Source: Nilaparvata lugens (Eukaryota; Arthropoda; Insecta; Hemiptera; Delphacidae). Taken from it: 64,000 nucleotides of DNA. The notes beneath the pieces were generated by a model, which saw only the letters and a program-made list of their open reading frames with translations, was not told the DNA's origin and did no database searches. Positions within the stretch are counted from its first letter, which is position 1, and the number at the start of each line of letters is the position of its first letter. Location of the stretch: the NCBI RefSeq assembly GCF_014356525.2, contig NC_052505.1, positions 17,492,135 to 17,556,134 on the forward strand, in the 5' to 3' direction. The translations under genes and the position numbers were made by a program. Below, piece by piece: positions 1-11,592 of the stretch.

Positions 1-120
1 TTGCGAGAGCTGTCACAACAATTTGCAATAATTGAACGAGCATAGCGAGTTCCTACATTTGACTTGAATCTCGAGTCAATATCCGTTTGTATGTTCGGCG
101 ATAACTTTTGGATCCTTTTA

Positions 121-299
121 TCAATCATCGTTTAATTTTTGTCATAGTCATTCAATCTCAGCTGTTTTCCCTGCATAAAATCATGCCGGTAAACAGCTAT
201 TTGCAAAACAAATAAACATATGAATCTCATTACAGCATACTCTACTGTAATAAAACCCTATTTTTTTCATTACAGTCGAGTATGTTTCCTAGTTCCGAA
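121..299 (-). repeat. Dispersed repeat fragment, second copy at 47262-47437
   Basis: The reverse complement of this stretch matches 47262-47437 over most of its length. Shared blocks include GGAAACATACTCGACTGTA, AACAGCTGTTTACCGG and AAAACAGCTG. The match stops abruptly at both sides, as expected of a transposed segment. Family unknown. The DNA before it (1-120) shows nothing I recognise. Confidence 0.6.
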
Positions 300-2290
300 A
301 TACGAACAGCAAAACTGCTACATAAAACCAACTTGAGCGTTCCAGGAGGAAGCTTTGTCAACTTCCACAAAACTCCTGATTCGGAATTTGTAAACTAGGT
401 TATGTTTATAGAATGCATGTAGTAACTTCAGCACAAGCAGGCAATGTTTTTATTTTTCAATTATTCTTTTTTAGATTGCTATGACAAGGAATAGTGTACG
501 TTACTTGGACGTGAATGTCTTTTGCAGTGCTCGAATGAAATTTTAGTCTCGGCTAATACCTCGACTAGAAACATCATTCTGGGCTGCAAAGGGCCCCTTC
601 CCGTCCATGTGACGTAAGATACTATTTCTATAGTCACATCTTTTGAAGAATCGTACAGATCGGGTTAGTTGGCTAATGAAATTGACTCACTCCTTCGTTA
701 TTTCTAAAGATATAACAGAATAATATTTAAAATGCACTGTAAAAGTTGTAGAAATTTATCATCACAAATCAGCTATCTTCTGGATTATCAATTGTGCCGA
801 GCACTCTTTTTAATTCAGGCCTTTTCCCAAGTTATAATAGTAAATTTAATACGCAATAGACTAGAGTCATTATTGTAAGTGAGTTAGCGAAATAAATTAT
901 TTTCTCTCTTTATTATGAACGGCCATGACTTCGAGTTTCCCATGATAGATATTTAAAAATTGTGGCTCCGAGTCGTCGAGGAATGTAGATTATGGAATTA
1001 TCTCTAAAACTTAGCCTTCTTGTCGCGACATAAAGTGCGATAAGTTGGAAAACAGCAAGCATTGAAATTATAACAAACTACCGATTTTGCAGTTACTATT
1101 TGGTCCAAAGGCTCTAGAAGCCACGCGACGATTGGTCAAATTGATTCTCTTCGCCCAATAGGAGACCTGTTTCTAAATACAGTAGTGGGGGGATTCCCCA
1201 GTCGAGAGACCAGATTACGTTTCGGAGGACACTTTGCTAGGAGCACTACGAGAGTAAAGATGTAGTCACTATGTTTCCCCCTTTTTGGGCAAGTTTATAA
1301 GCTTATATAATTAGTTAATGTAAGAGCTAGTTTTATTTTTATTAAAGTTTAGATTTACTAGTAGTGCCATGTCCTGAAAAGTTTAATTGTGTTTCTTCAT
1401 CATGTACGAATAATTGTTTCTTCAAATAACCGCTAAGGTACGTAAAATAAGGTTAAAATATAATTTAGGGAATTTAATTGATTGAAACTTCCATAATAGT
1501 AATGTATTAACAAAGCCTGTTATTTTTCAAGTTAATAATATTGATTGAGAATAATCCTTTTGATTTTATTAGTGATGGAAGATAATTATAAATTTTTTTT
1601 CTAAAGAAGTATAGAAAGTTTTCAGTTACGTTACATTTGAGTTATTGTTTCTGGAGATATATTATCGTAGAGTATTGCTGAAAGTCAGGAAGATAGCCTT
1701 TAAATTGGAATGAAATTTTAAGATTATGTTCATATTGAGTTTATGACATTTTATAATTTTATATTTTTCAGACTCTGTTTTCTTATGTCATTAAGGCTTT
1801 CGAATAATTTAGTAAATTTTTATGATAGAATCTTAATAGACAAAGAAGAAAGTTTTTCTTTTCCATGAAATTAATATTAATAAATGTTGGCTAGCGCACA
1901 AGTTTCCAAACTACTAGTCGAGCTACTATATGAAAAATTATATTTGATTTTGCAAACCAAACGAAAAATATCATATAAGTTAGCATCATTTCAATCTGAA
2001 TTATTCCTTTCCTAAGAGTATAATATCAATTTATATAAAAGTTAACATCATAATTAATGAAGTATTCATTTTTCTAAAAGCATTATATTAATTTATTACG
2101 AGTGTTTTCATAACGTTGCATTGTATATTAATGACACTCTGGCAAGTAAATCCGTTTTAATTCAATTTTGAGAATGAAATCAGAACGTCAAGATAAAATC
2201 TAAATTAAATAATTGAATAAACTCCTGTTTTAGCTTTTGATGAATTGTAGGAAGAGTTAGAAATTAATGCTGTAATACATTTATTTACAG
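300..2290. other. AT-rich DNA without recognised genes
   Basis: Mostly AT-rich sequence with stops in all frames. A GC-richer patch at about 1115-1265 holds ATTGGTC and CCCAATAGG (CCAAT-box-like on the two strands) and a G-run. It could be a promoter or untranslated exon, but nothing decides this. No repeat family identified elsewhere was seen here. Confidence 0.5.
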
Positions 2291-2458
2291 CGGTTCATGT
2301 GTGTCCCCAAACCAACTTCTTGTACTACCACCCCTTTGGTTCCGCAACTTTATGTAACACCGCTTCCATACACCCGTTCAGACGACAGGTCTAGGGACGT
2401 AAGAGGACGTCGCCGTCAAGCCAAGTTCAACCGGCAAAAGCTCACCGCCAAAAACAAG
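2291..2458 (+). CDS. Possible internal or terminal coding exon
   Basis: The stretch follows a good splice acceptor (TTTATTTACAG ending at 2290). It is clearly GC-richer than its flanks. One frame is open for all 56 codons and begins RFMCVPKPTS. Its end is basic, with RGRRRQAKFNRQK near residues 41-53. The other two frames contain stops. At 2459 a GT follows CAAG, which gives a weak donor (GTACTG) and an exon of exactly 168 bp. Without splicing, the frame continues two codons and stops at TAA 2465-2467, so it could also be a last exon. I do not recognise the protein. It has no ATG-started ORF of normal size and no partner exon in the window, so it may be chance. Transcript data would be needed to raise the confidence. 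Confidence 0.3.
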
Positions 2459-2467
2459 GTACTGTAA

Positions 2468-3496
2468 CCCCGACGATAAAGCAACGTACAGACCAACGAA
2501 AGTGCAGTGTAGTGAAACAAAGGTTCATTCGAGAATGTCAATCAAAAGTGGGGATTCAAAATTATTATGAAATGGGTTATATGGGTTACTATCGACGAAA
2601 CTTGGGTTCAACGGGCTTTTCTTTCTTGAGTAATTCCATGTTGAAATTAACTTGTTATTTGATGACTGATATTGTTTGGTTTTGTGACGTATTGCTATCT
2701 AATCGGGGATAGTAATGCGCCCCCGAATCAGATGAAGAGTGTCACCAAAGTAACATGAAATTGTTGTTTCTGTTGTTCGATTTTAGTTGCCAATGTTTAT
2801 TGAAGCTGTTTGTATTTTTCAATTATTTCAAATTGTAGTGTTTTTTCTATAGTATAAACCTATTGAATCAGGCATGGCAAGATTAATTGAAGTTTTCTTG
2901 ACTCTAGCCCGTTCACCTGCATGAATTAGGTATAGACTCAGGTATTTTCTAAATGTGTCGGCCTATTTCTAAATTCTGAATTTTTTTCAAAATTACCTTC
3001 TTTATCACCTTTAAAAAGGTCAGGCACACAATCACATGCGATTTCATAACTTGAACTATTTCTATTTCAATAGAACAACTGACTGTGTTTCCTATCAGCG
3101 GAATCTTCAGCGAGTTCTCCAGCCAAGGGGATCACTAATATCAATGCCATCAACTACCAATACCACTGAACTTACACTCAATGGAAAATCAATTCATCAA
3201 CGTCACCCACAATTTTCAGAGCCTATGATACTCCTCGAATTTTATTCGATAATAAAGCTCACTCCACGAAAATGACAAATTATCCAAAAATTTGCAAGTC
3301 AGCACACAGATCATCATAACCACTGTGTACTTTATGAAACTGTAATCAGGGCCCCCTCCCCACCTCCCACCTCCAATCCATACCTTCCCCCCACCACCGG
3401 TGACCAGAATGTACAACATCTTGCAAAAGTCATTATCGTCTAAACTTCAACAACTTTCCACTGCCTGATTAATTAAAATAGTCCAAGTTCATCCCC
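2468..3496. other. Unassigned AT-rich DNA with a short C-rich tract
   Basis: No gene or repeat recognised. Positions about 3348-3400 are C-rich (runs of CCCC with T and A). Short ORFs here look random. Confidence 0.4.
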
Positions 3497-3690
3497 TTCC
3501 TATGCCATCATAATCGCGTTTTCACTCAACATTTACTCTCTTCTCACTTTGTTTCTCTCCGGGTTACTCATTTGTCCCTCTCTATCTCTCATTCTCCTTC
3601 CTTCGCCATCATAAACGCGTTTTCATTCAACATTATTACTCTCTTCTTACTTTGTCACTCTCCGGGTTACTCATTTGTCCCTCTCAAACT
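3497..3690 (+). repeat. Two-unit tandem duplication, ~101-bp period, pyrimidine-rich
   Basis: Unit 1 runs from about 3497 and unit 2 from 3598. Both contain GCCATCATAA.CGCGTTTTCA and CTCTCCGGGTTACTCATTTG. The units differ by substitutions and a small indel. A short CA run follows at 3710-3722. Confidence 0.75.
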
Positions 3691-3827
3691 TTCTCAGGTA
3701 TTCTCTCTCACACACACACACATTCTATCTGTCTCCTCATCCTTCCCTATCTCCCTCTAACCGCCGTAATAATTCATCACACTTTGTCACATTATTTGGG
3801 TGACATCACCCAGCACCGTGTATATAG

Positions 3828-3916
3828 TGTGATTCACTTTGATCTGTCAGTATTGTTTGAATGGAAAGCATTGACGTTATCTATGAGGAATACTGACAGT
3901 TTAAAGTGATACTCAC
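3828..3916. repeat. Family D palindromic element
   Basis: Imperfect inverted repeat. The left arm reads GTGTGATTCACTTT then CTGTCAGTATT; the right arm reads AATACTGACAG then AAAGTGATACTCACT. The central part contains TTTGAATGGAAAGC. Similar palindromes occur at 18069, 40911, 46331, 52989 and 59073. It behaves like a very small MITE. Confidence 0.7.
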
Positions 3917-4189
3917 TGTGAAATAATTTTGTTTCAAGATTGAGCATGCCGTGGGTGGGGCGTGGGTGGGGGAGTGAGAGGAAACATTGTGATGAAATGT
4001 GGTGAAATTGAAGACAGGCTTTGCCTTTGTGGAGAGTTTTCATGAAGTTTTTTAAAATATAATGTTGTATTTTCTGGAGCTACGATATAATAACAACTAG
4101 ATTTAGTTATGATTAATTTTTTAGTTCAACTGTAAGTTTTATTTATGATTGTTTGGTTGCAGAAGATGTAACGTTGTTGTATAATATTA

Positions 4190-4255
4190 TGAATATTTGT
4201 ACCCTGAAATCATGATAATAAAAACCAATTTGATTTGATTTGATTTGATTTGAAG
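4190..4255 (+). mobile_element. 3' end of a non-LTR retroelement with (TTTGA)n tail
   Basis: An AATAAAA-like signal at 4209 is followed by four to five TTTGA repeats ending at about 4251. This is typical of the 3' tail of insect LINE or LINE-mobilised copies. No coding part is present. Confidence 0.45.
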
Positions 4256-4797
4256 AGAATTGTAGGAGTAGGAGCAAGTTTTTGTAACTAGGAGAAGTTT
4301 TGTAACAAAAATGTAACGTTGTCTTGTCAATGCCAATTTTTTGCAACGTCTTCTTTATTTTTTTAATTTTTCTTTCTTAACTATTCTTTTCTTCGGATTT
4401 TTTACCTTCCACCACTCATTGTCTTCTCTCCTTCAGTTTTCTTCTTTCCATCTCCAAGTACCCTGGAAGTTATCATTTACATGCTCCTCTTTCTCCTCAG
4501 ACACCAACACTATTGATTGAGGTTCCTTTGAAATTGGAGATTTTGTCTCTATTCAGTTCCTCTACTTGGTTTGAACAATAATTATTCACCTCTGCCCTTT
4601 CTCTATATTCTAGAACTACTCTGTTGTATTTCTTCGTCTTCGTATTCCGAATTTAATTCATATTCTCTTCTCTCCATATTATCCCTCTTTTTATGAGTGC
4701 ACTTGTTGCTCAAGTGTAGTGTCTTAATCATTTCATCGAACTCATAGCCTCGTTTTGATATTTTCATATTTCTTCCATAGTTGTTCTAGATGTTTCT

Positions 4798-4878
4798 ACT
4801 TTCCTTGACCTATGGGTAAGGAAAGTATTGCTTTATATGTTTCATTTGATCCTAAAAAAAGGTTTTTGGGTATTGGTT

Positions 4879-4962
<84 letters not shown>

Positions 4963-5395
4963 AGTGTATGTGCGTCTGTGTGCACGTTATCTCATCTCCC
5001 AATTAACGGAATGACTTGAAATTTGGAACTCTATGTCCTTACAATATAAGGATCCGACACGAACAATTTCGATTAAATGCAATTCAAGATGGCGACTAAA
5101 ATGGAGGAAAAGTTGTCAAAAACAGGGTTTTTCGCGATTTTCTCGACAACGGCTCCAACGATTTTGATTAAATTCATACCTAAAATATTCATTGATAAGT
5201 TCTATCAACTGCTACTAGTCACATATCTGTGAAAATTCCAGGAGCTCCGCGCCATGTATGCAAAGTTTGATTTTAGATCCCCAATTATTGGGTTTCAGAT
5301 ACAATCAAAACAACAAATTCCAAATGGAAGCGTCAGGTGATAAATTTTCATAACGGCAAGGAAAGTTGCGTGAGTGTGCCACACCAGATTTTTCA
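4798..5395 (+). mobile_element. Family A element, copy 1 (TG array)
   Basis: Starts ACTTTCCTTGACC and ends GTGTGCCACACCAGATTTTT. After a shortened 5' part comes a TG array (about 4880-4958) and then the conserved body: TAACGGAATGACTTGAAATT, CAAGATGGCG, CAGGGTTTTTCGCGATTTTC, CAGGAGCTCCGC. Near the 3' end GGCAAGGAAAGT is the inverse of the start motif (subterminal inverted repeat). The 3' part after the body is shorter than in other copies. Non-autonomous, with no protein. Confidence 0.85.
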
Positions 5396-6072
5396 ATTTT
5401 CATACAAACATTATCAGTCTCCACTATTTCCTTCCAAAATATTCACTGGATAAAAACATCTGTACCAAAATTTTGAGTTATTAAATGGAATTTATTCTAT
5501 CTTAAGTAAGTAGTTTTCAGTTCCCATGAAGATAGTAAATTTATTCTTGTTCATTGGCAACTTAGCCAGCATTTCTAAAATCGTTATAATTATGATCAGA
5601 ATCTTATTAAAGTCCTTGGTTCCCACGATCCCACTTGGAATTATCTATTCTCACGACAGATTTAGACGACAGAAGTATGCTGAATCAATCCCATAGTTCT
5701 AAACTTGCAAAAGGGAAATAACTTTTCTCTCCTAGTTTCCTTCTTGCTTGAACGTATCACCTTCCTTATTTACTGAGGAGAAAGAGAGTGGGCGAAGAGA
5801 AATTCACCGGCGATCGGGTAAATATTTTAAGTAATGATGGTAAAACTGATCAGTCTGGAAGCCTCTGAAAACTAGGAGAGCGATCATTCTAATCCCAGCT
5901 GTCATAGTGTTAACCGTTTCTTGAGATTTTCTTTCAATTTCCAGTAATGTTTTCGTTTGGGGGTACATTCTCATTCTCTCCAGGAGATTGATTGTCCAAG
6001 TAAATCGGACATTTAATGTAATTGTAATTTAGAAGTAAAGTCCCCCTTATAGCTATGGGATAGTTGAGATAA
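5396..6072. other. Unassigned AT-rich DNA
   Basis: No gene, RNA or repeat family recognised. Confidence 0.4.
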
Positions 6073-6734
6073 TTGACGATTGATTCCCTCTATACTTCGG
6101 ATCTTCAATACCCCTTTTGGGTGAGTATTTTTATTATTGTCATTGAATATCATTTATCATTTTTGAAGTGATTTATAAGTGTTCGATTTATGCGCGTTAA
6201 TAATATTATTTCCTCATAGGAAGCGGTGAATTGTATTGATTTGATGATCTACCTAGATCATCAATTGAATACAATCCTATTAGATATTGGTAATTATTAT
6301 GTTTCTAATTCTGTTGTAAATTTGTCATCAGGTTTCTGTATCGGGCTGAGAATTTCCATTGTAAAAGGGCCGGCGACTTCTTCCAACCATGGATGGAATC
6401 GTACGTCATTGAACGCTGATGAGGAGTGAACAAGACTAACTCCCTTTTGGATCTGTCGCCGCGACGCCTGAACATTCCTGGAGGACGACTAATCATCTTC
6501 CCCCTTCATCCATCTCCGCCAGGGACTCCGGACATCGCGACGACAACTACAAGATGAGTACTTGTTCTTTCCCCACCAGAATTCAATGTGTCCCTTAAAT
6601 TTTGGTCTCTTAAAGACGTAAAGATAATTAAATTTGGTCTCTTAAAGACAAAGATAATCTTTAATTGAAGAAATTATTTATTGTAAAGTGTTGTTTGAAT
6701 TTAAATATTTAATATAGAGGCAATCAATCGTCAA
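6073..6734. mobile_element. Candidate DNA element with ~22-bp terminal inverted repeats
   Basis: TTGACGATTGATTCCCTCTA at 6073 is matched in inverse by TAGAGGCAATCAATCGTCAA ending at 6734. The inside is GC-richer than the flanks at 6350-6560. It also holds a small duplication, in which TTGGTCTCTTAAAGAC occurs twice near 6600-6650. Two overlapping 63-67 codon ORFs on opposite strands there look like chance. No target-site duplication was obvious. Confidence 0.4.
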
Positions 6735-7273
6735 ATGATTTTTATTTCGAATTCCTCACCACTGGAATAGTACTAGAAATTTCACTAACCCCTCCACCAT
6801 CGGGGTCTCGCATGATTTCCAAACTTAATTATAGTTGTCTGAGAATTTAGGTTCTCAAAAGACACTATACATCCATATCATTGTTACAATCCCCTGTATC
6901 CTTTCTTCCGTTCCTCTACATCAGTATTTCTTCCTTCATTTTCTGCTTGTCCTTCTTCCAATTCTCCATATTTTTTCCATTCTATCCCATATCGCTCCAA
7001 TCATCAATTTACATTTTTCCTCTTCTCACTTGTTATCATTCCCTTCATTTGTTTGAATCACTTTTCCGTTCTGTATTCAGTAATTTCGTAATTCCTTCTT
7101 TTTTCTTCTCTTCAACAACTCCTTTTCTGTTCCATCTCCATCTCTTTTCTCTTTCTACCTTCTTCTTCTTCTTCTTGCGTATGTTGTATTGTCTTTCCAA
7201 CCCCATTCTTGACCCCCACATTCTTTCTCTCACTCTTTTCCAACACCTGACAAAACGTGAGAAAGACCTCAAA

Positions 7274-7430
7274 CAACTTTAATAATAATAATATTTTATT
7301 CTCAACAAAAGTATAACAAAAACAATGTAATACAGTTGAAAAACGTCACAGATAAATAACATAATAACATAAAATATCAATCTTAAAATAAAACTCTAAT
7401 AACTCTTTGAAAGTCTACTAGACATACAAC
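7274..7430 (-). mobile_element. LINE-like 3' end, minus strand
   Basis: Read on the minus strand it ends in a (TTA)n tail (TAATAATAATAATA on the plus strand at 7280-7293) next to an AT-rich untranslated-type sequence. This is the usual look of truncated insect non-LTR copies. Boundaries are uncertain. Confidence 0.35.
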
Positions 7431-7705
7431 CACAAAGAAGCTTGTCATTTGAAATACATCTTTTGTCATTCGCCTCCTCTACATATATTTTTGAAATTTC
7501 AATTATTTTTGGCTCATTATTCTTCGCCATTCTAACATCGATGAATCTTCTCAATCCAATTCGTCCTCACCAAATCCTCCTACAATTTCGATAGTTTTTA
7601 TAACACACTTTTCAAGATGTCGGATCTCTGTAGAAACTGTAGGAACTGTAGAAATCAATCTGAAAGAACAAACCAATTCGAGCACATCCATTTCTCTATC
7701 ATCTA

Positions 7706-7924
7706 AAGCCATGTCCACACTTAACAAATGTTCGACAAACATGTTTGTTGGAGAAGCTTGAGCAAATTTTATTATGTTTGACAAACAATATTTGCCCGTG
7801 GCCAGTGTGGACGCTTCACCAAACAAAATATTTGTAAGTGGAGAGAACAGGTTTCATGTTTTACAGCAAACACTGAAAATGTTTGGAAAACAGTATTTTT
7901 TTGTTAAAAAAACAATGTTTTCGC
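7706..7924 (+). mobile_element. Family C MITE, 5' part
   Basis: Begins AAGCCATGTCCACACTTAAC and follows the family C order: GTTCGACAAACATGTTTGTT, GCCAGTGTGGACGC, CACCAAACAAAATATT. It breaks at about 7924, where a family F sequence begins. A likely continuation (TTGTCCCTGAG..., CATGTTTGCCGAACATGT) lies at 8485-8530, so the copy seems interrupted by about 0.55 kb. Confidence 0.7.
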
Positions 7925-8062
7925 CACACTGCACGGTAAGCAGCTGTTTTATAGTCCCTACCTGGATCTGAAAGACATTGTTTGCAAACGACTCTCGTCT
8001 GACGTCCGAACAGGTTTCTTTCCGGCTAAGGCCGGAAAGAGTACCCTCTCCGGCCGCTAACA
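7925..8062 (-). repeat. Family F repeat, inverse of 21089-21237
   Basis: The reverse complement matches 21089-21237, sharing AGACGAGAGTCGT, TTTCAGATC, TAGGGACT and ATGTTAGCGGC. A related sequence lies at about 20612-20757 (GTGTGGCGAAAAAACATTTT type). The family is short, GC-richer than its flanks and carries CCGGAAA/TTTCCGG motifs. Class unknown. Confidence 0.6.
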
Positions 8063-8254
8063 TGGAACTAAGAAAGGTGAGACTGCTATTCTAACTTTTT
8101 TGAAAATGTGTTTGGACAACTGTGCCATATGGTGCATTGTGTTCAGAAGGGTGAGATTGGAAATTTCCACCCCACTTTGAGTACCCCACAACATCTGGTT
8201 CTTGAGATACGAGACATCAAAGCTCCCCCCCCCTCATGAAACATTCTTATTCTT

Positions 8255-8414
8255 ATAGCTGATGCCAAAAAGTTAGGCGGCTTCATGGGTCACATGGTGT
8301 AACCTACTCACAGCTGATGCAATTCATATATTTATTGTCTCTTTGATTTAAAAATCAGCTGTTGGAACGCACAAGAGACCCATGAAACCGCCCAACTTTT
8401 TGGCGTCAGCTATA
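8255..8414. mobile_element. 160-bp MITE with ~37-bp inverted repeats
   Basis: Left end TATAGCTGATGCCAAAAAGT and right end ACTTTTTGGCGTCAGCTATA are inverse copies. The similarity goes on inward to the 'CTTCATGGGTC' / 'GACCCATGAAA' parts. TA at both ends suggests a Tc1/mariner-type target. Non-coding. Confidence 0.75.
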
Positions 8415-8550
8415 CCTGTAGTGTGGCAAACTATCCTCATACAGTAAACACTAACTTCCTTTGCTTGTAACGTAATATACTATTGTCCCTGAGCCTCTCA
8501 AATGACATGTTTGCCGAACATGTATTTATCAAAGATTTGGAGAGACCAGA

Positions 8551-8626
8551 TTAAGCCGTGTCTACACTGATCAAATGTTTGCGAACATGTATGTCGAACA
8601 TTTTTTATCAGTGTGGATACAGCTTA
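8551..8626. mobile_element. Short family C derivative with inverted ends
   Basis: TTAAGCCGTGTCTACACTGA at the left and TCAGTGTGGATACAGCTTAA at the right form a palindrome around a CGAACATGTATGTCGAACA centre. It is a deletion derivative of the family C MITE. Confidence 0.65.
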
Positions 8627-8832
8627 ATCCGGTTTCTCTAAATCGCTCTCTTCTTTTGTCTTCTTTCCTCTCTGTCCCATCTCTTTCCCTCTCTCCATTT
8701 TCGAACTTCGCAAACATGTATGTCGAATATTTTTGATCAGTGTGGACACGGCTTAAAATCCGGTTTCTCTAAATCTCTCTCTTCTTTTGTTTTCTTTTCC
8801 CCCTCTCCCATCTCTTTCCCTCACTCCATTTT
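8583..8832 (+). repeat. Tandem duplication, ~125-bp period
   Basis: The right end of the short family C element plus a pyrimidine-rich stretch occurs twice (from 8583 and from 8710). Shared parts are AACATGTATGTCGAA, CAGTGTGGA.AC.GCTTAA and CCGGTTTCTCTAAATC. Confidence 0.7.
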
Positions 8833-9142
8833 CCTCCAACACCTGAGAGACGAAAGAGAGACCTCAAGTAGCTTCAAGTTTCACTAGAACAACAACAGCC
8901 TCCCACTCATTTGAGAGTCATGGCAACTCAAACGAGTAACGAATTAAGATGAGTGCCTCACTCTGAGCAACTTGTAACTCACAGGGTGTGGTCGTTATTA
9001 ACGCAATTACTCGCCTAACGACCTGCTTCTTAGTTACAAGTTTTGCCAGTACGTCAACTTTCGTCTTAGGCAAGTTGCAATTTGTTCCTTAGTACTGAAA
9101 TATCACATTGCTGAGCACTTGTCCGGATAGAGTAACTGCTAA

Positions 9143-9227
9143 GATAAGAAAACAAGGATATTGTGGAATTTCACAAAAAAAATTTCACTTTTTTAGTGAA
9201 ATTTGACAATATCATTGTTTTCTTATT
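9143..9227. repeat. Short foldback element
   Basis: GATAAGAAAACAAGGATATT at 9143 is nearly the inverse of AATATCATTGTTTTCTTATT-like sequence ending at about 9227, with TTTCAC/GTGAAA continuing inward. The arms are about 33 bp. Confidence 0.65.
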
Positions 9228-9603
9228 ATGGAGAGATTTCACATCACCATCAATTCTACTAATTCTATTAATTGCCAAGTGCTCGATAGCATTTTTTTTT
9301 AATTAATAAATTCATGTGAGTTTACAAGTTTGCCATTAGAAATGTTGTAAAACTATAATAAACCAATATCACTCCATGGAGAGCAGTTTCTTATAATATT
9401 TTGGTGTTGGCTATAAGTAGCCGAATTTGAACAACAGTTTTTTTTGAATATTAGTTTATTTATATTGAGAACTTCTCATGAAAAATAACTGGATATGAAT
9501 TGAGCCAACTCAAACAAATAATTGAATATGAATTGAGTCAACTAAAACTTCATATCGGAGACAAGTAGGCGAATTTGAACAATAGTTTATTTGAGTAGCC
9601 TAG

Positions 9604-9950
9604 TAGTATAAATCCTATCCTATACTATAAAACGTGCAATTTCTGTTTATATGTTTGGATGTTTATATATGTTTAGAGTATATATTTATGTTTATATATC
9701 TGTATGTGACCGGATCTCGAAAACGGCTCTAACGATTCTCACGAGATTTGGAACAATGTAGGTTTATGATATGAAGATTCGATTGCACTAGGTCTCAACT
9801 CTGAGATAACTCACTGAAGGACATTTAAAGGATAAATACGTCCTTGGAGAGACAGCTGAAAATTTTATCTGAAAGTGAGTGAACGAGTGCATGTGTGAGA
9901 TCATTCAGCTGATCTCACGTGAAGAAAAATCAGCAAGAAAAACATAATTT
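9604..9950 (+). repeat. Dispersed repeat with TGTTTATA array and conserved module
   Basis: ACTATAAAACGTGCAATTTC is followed by imperfect TGTTTATA/TGTATATA repeats (about 9635-9707). Then comes TCTCGAAAACGGCTCTAACG and GAGATTTGGAAC. The order, a short array followed by this module, resembles families A and B. No protein is encoded. Confidence 0.5.
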
Positions 9951-10239
9951 CGTTTATTTCTCTTTAAAAAAAAAAACATGTTTACTTTAAGTCCAAAAAG
10001 TAACCAGATGCGTTTAGTATAGAATAGCACATAGTATATGAACAAATATTGCAGCAAACATAGTATATCATTCTGAATCTATTTAAATTTCTAATCAATC
10101 TAAATATAATTCAAAGTATATTTGTTTGTAATTGATGATGTGTTTGTTTTTTGAAGTGTGAATAAATTGTTATTTTGATGAGTGATAGTAGCTTAACCCA
10201 GATTTTGATTTGGACTGTAGTATAAATTTGAAAAGGGAC

Positions 10240-10330
10240 AGTTTTGGGCATATGCCTGTTGTGCCTCCTCATATAACTGTAAAAATAATTGTACGACTGA
10301 GAAAATGAATAAATATAAACTATAAATCCA
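10240..10330 (+). mobile_element. LINE-like 3' end, plus strand
   Basis: GTGCCTCCTCATATAACTGT is followed by AAAATGAATAAATATAAA, which looks like the 3' end of a truncated non-LTR element. Inferred from composition only. Confidence 0.3.
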
Positions 10331-10396
10331 ATCTTTCGTTACAAATGTTCTATGCTTCTACACTCCAGAGCAAAGCTCGGTCCCCCGATATTAGAA

Positions 10397-10740
10397 AATA
10401 ATTGATTGATTGATTGATTGATTGAGTACTTTATCTATGTAGATTACAATATATACTGGCTTATACACTTGTATACAATAGCTTACAATACAGCAAAGTT
10501 ATAGATGAATTGACATAATATAGACTAAGAATATAACTATTGAACTGTATATTATATGAAAAAGCAAATTGTAATATAATAACTATAGATAATAATCATA
10601 TTGTTATGCATCTACATAAATTGGCGGAGCTTTGGACATATCAATGTCCATTCTTTGGGAAGAATATTAAAAATATCCTCCCCACTAACTCTCTACCAGA
10701 AAAAATAATTGGAGATGAATTGAGCTAACTAAAACTTCAT
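10397..10740 (-). mobile_element. LINE-like 3' end with (TCAA)n tail, minus strand
   Basis: ATTGATTGATTGATTGATTG at 10405 is the inverse of a (CAAT)n 3' tail. It is followed by GAGTACTTTATCTATGTAGA and further untranslated-type sequence to about 10740. This is typical of antisense 3' ends of insect non-LTR elements. A 62-codon ORF at 10540 is not protein-like. Confidence 0.5.
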
Positions 10741-10880
10741 ATCGGGAAGCCATGCTTAGAAGAATAAGATCTCTTGAATAAAGAAAATACCACCATATGT
10801 GAAAGAATCTGGGATATAAATTGTTTATTTTCCTCTGCCTCCTGTTTGCTGTTGCAGAATTGAGGTATCAAACTATTTTT

Positions 10881-11386
10881 ACTTTCCTTGCCCTATTACC
10901 AAAGGTAAGGAAAGTATTGCTTTCCGAAAAAAATTAAGGTACCCCAATTTCTAAATTTCTATACGTTTCAAGGTCCCCTGGGTCCAAAAAATTGGTTTTT
11001 GGGTATTTATTTATTTATTTATTTATTTATCTATTTGTGGACAGAATCACAAATCATATAAATATGATTAGGAAGGAACAACAGGCTTGGCCCAAATCTA
11101 TTCCATTCCCAAATTTTGATAAATTAATAAAATGTCCAAAAAATAGGTTATGTTTCTACTGTAAAACGTTCAAGTTCAATTTTCGTCCAAAAATATATAT
11201 AAGCTAAAATTTTGAATTTAGAGAAATTAAAACACCAAACTATATTCAAATATAACACTTAATTATCACTTCATATTGAATTAATCAAGTTATTTTATAA
11301 AATTTTGAATGCAAAAATACACACAACTTCTCTCACTAAGCACAGCTGTATATATTGTCTGTATATATATATATATATGTGTGTGT

Positions 11387-11459
<73 letters not shown>

Positions 11460-11464
11460 TGTGT

Positions 11465-11505
<41 letters not shown>

Positions 11506-11527
11506 TGTGTGTGTGTGGTGTGTGTGT

Positions 11528-11592
<65 letters not shown>

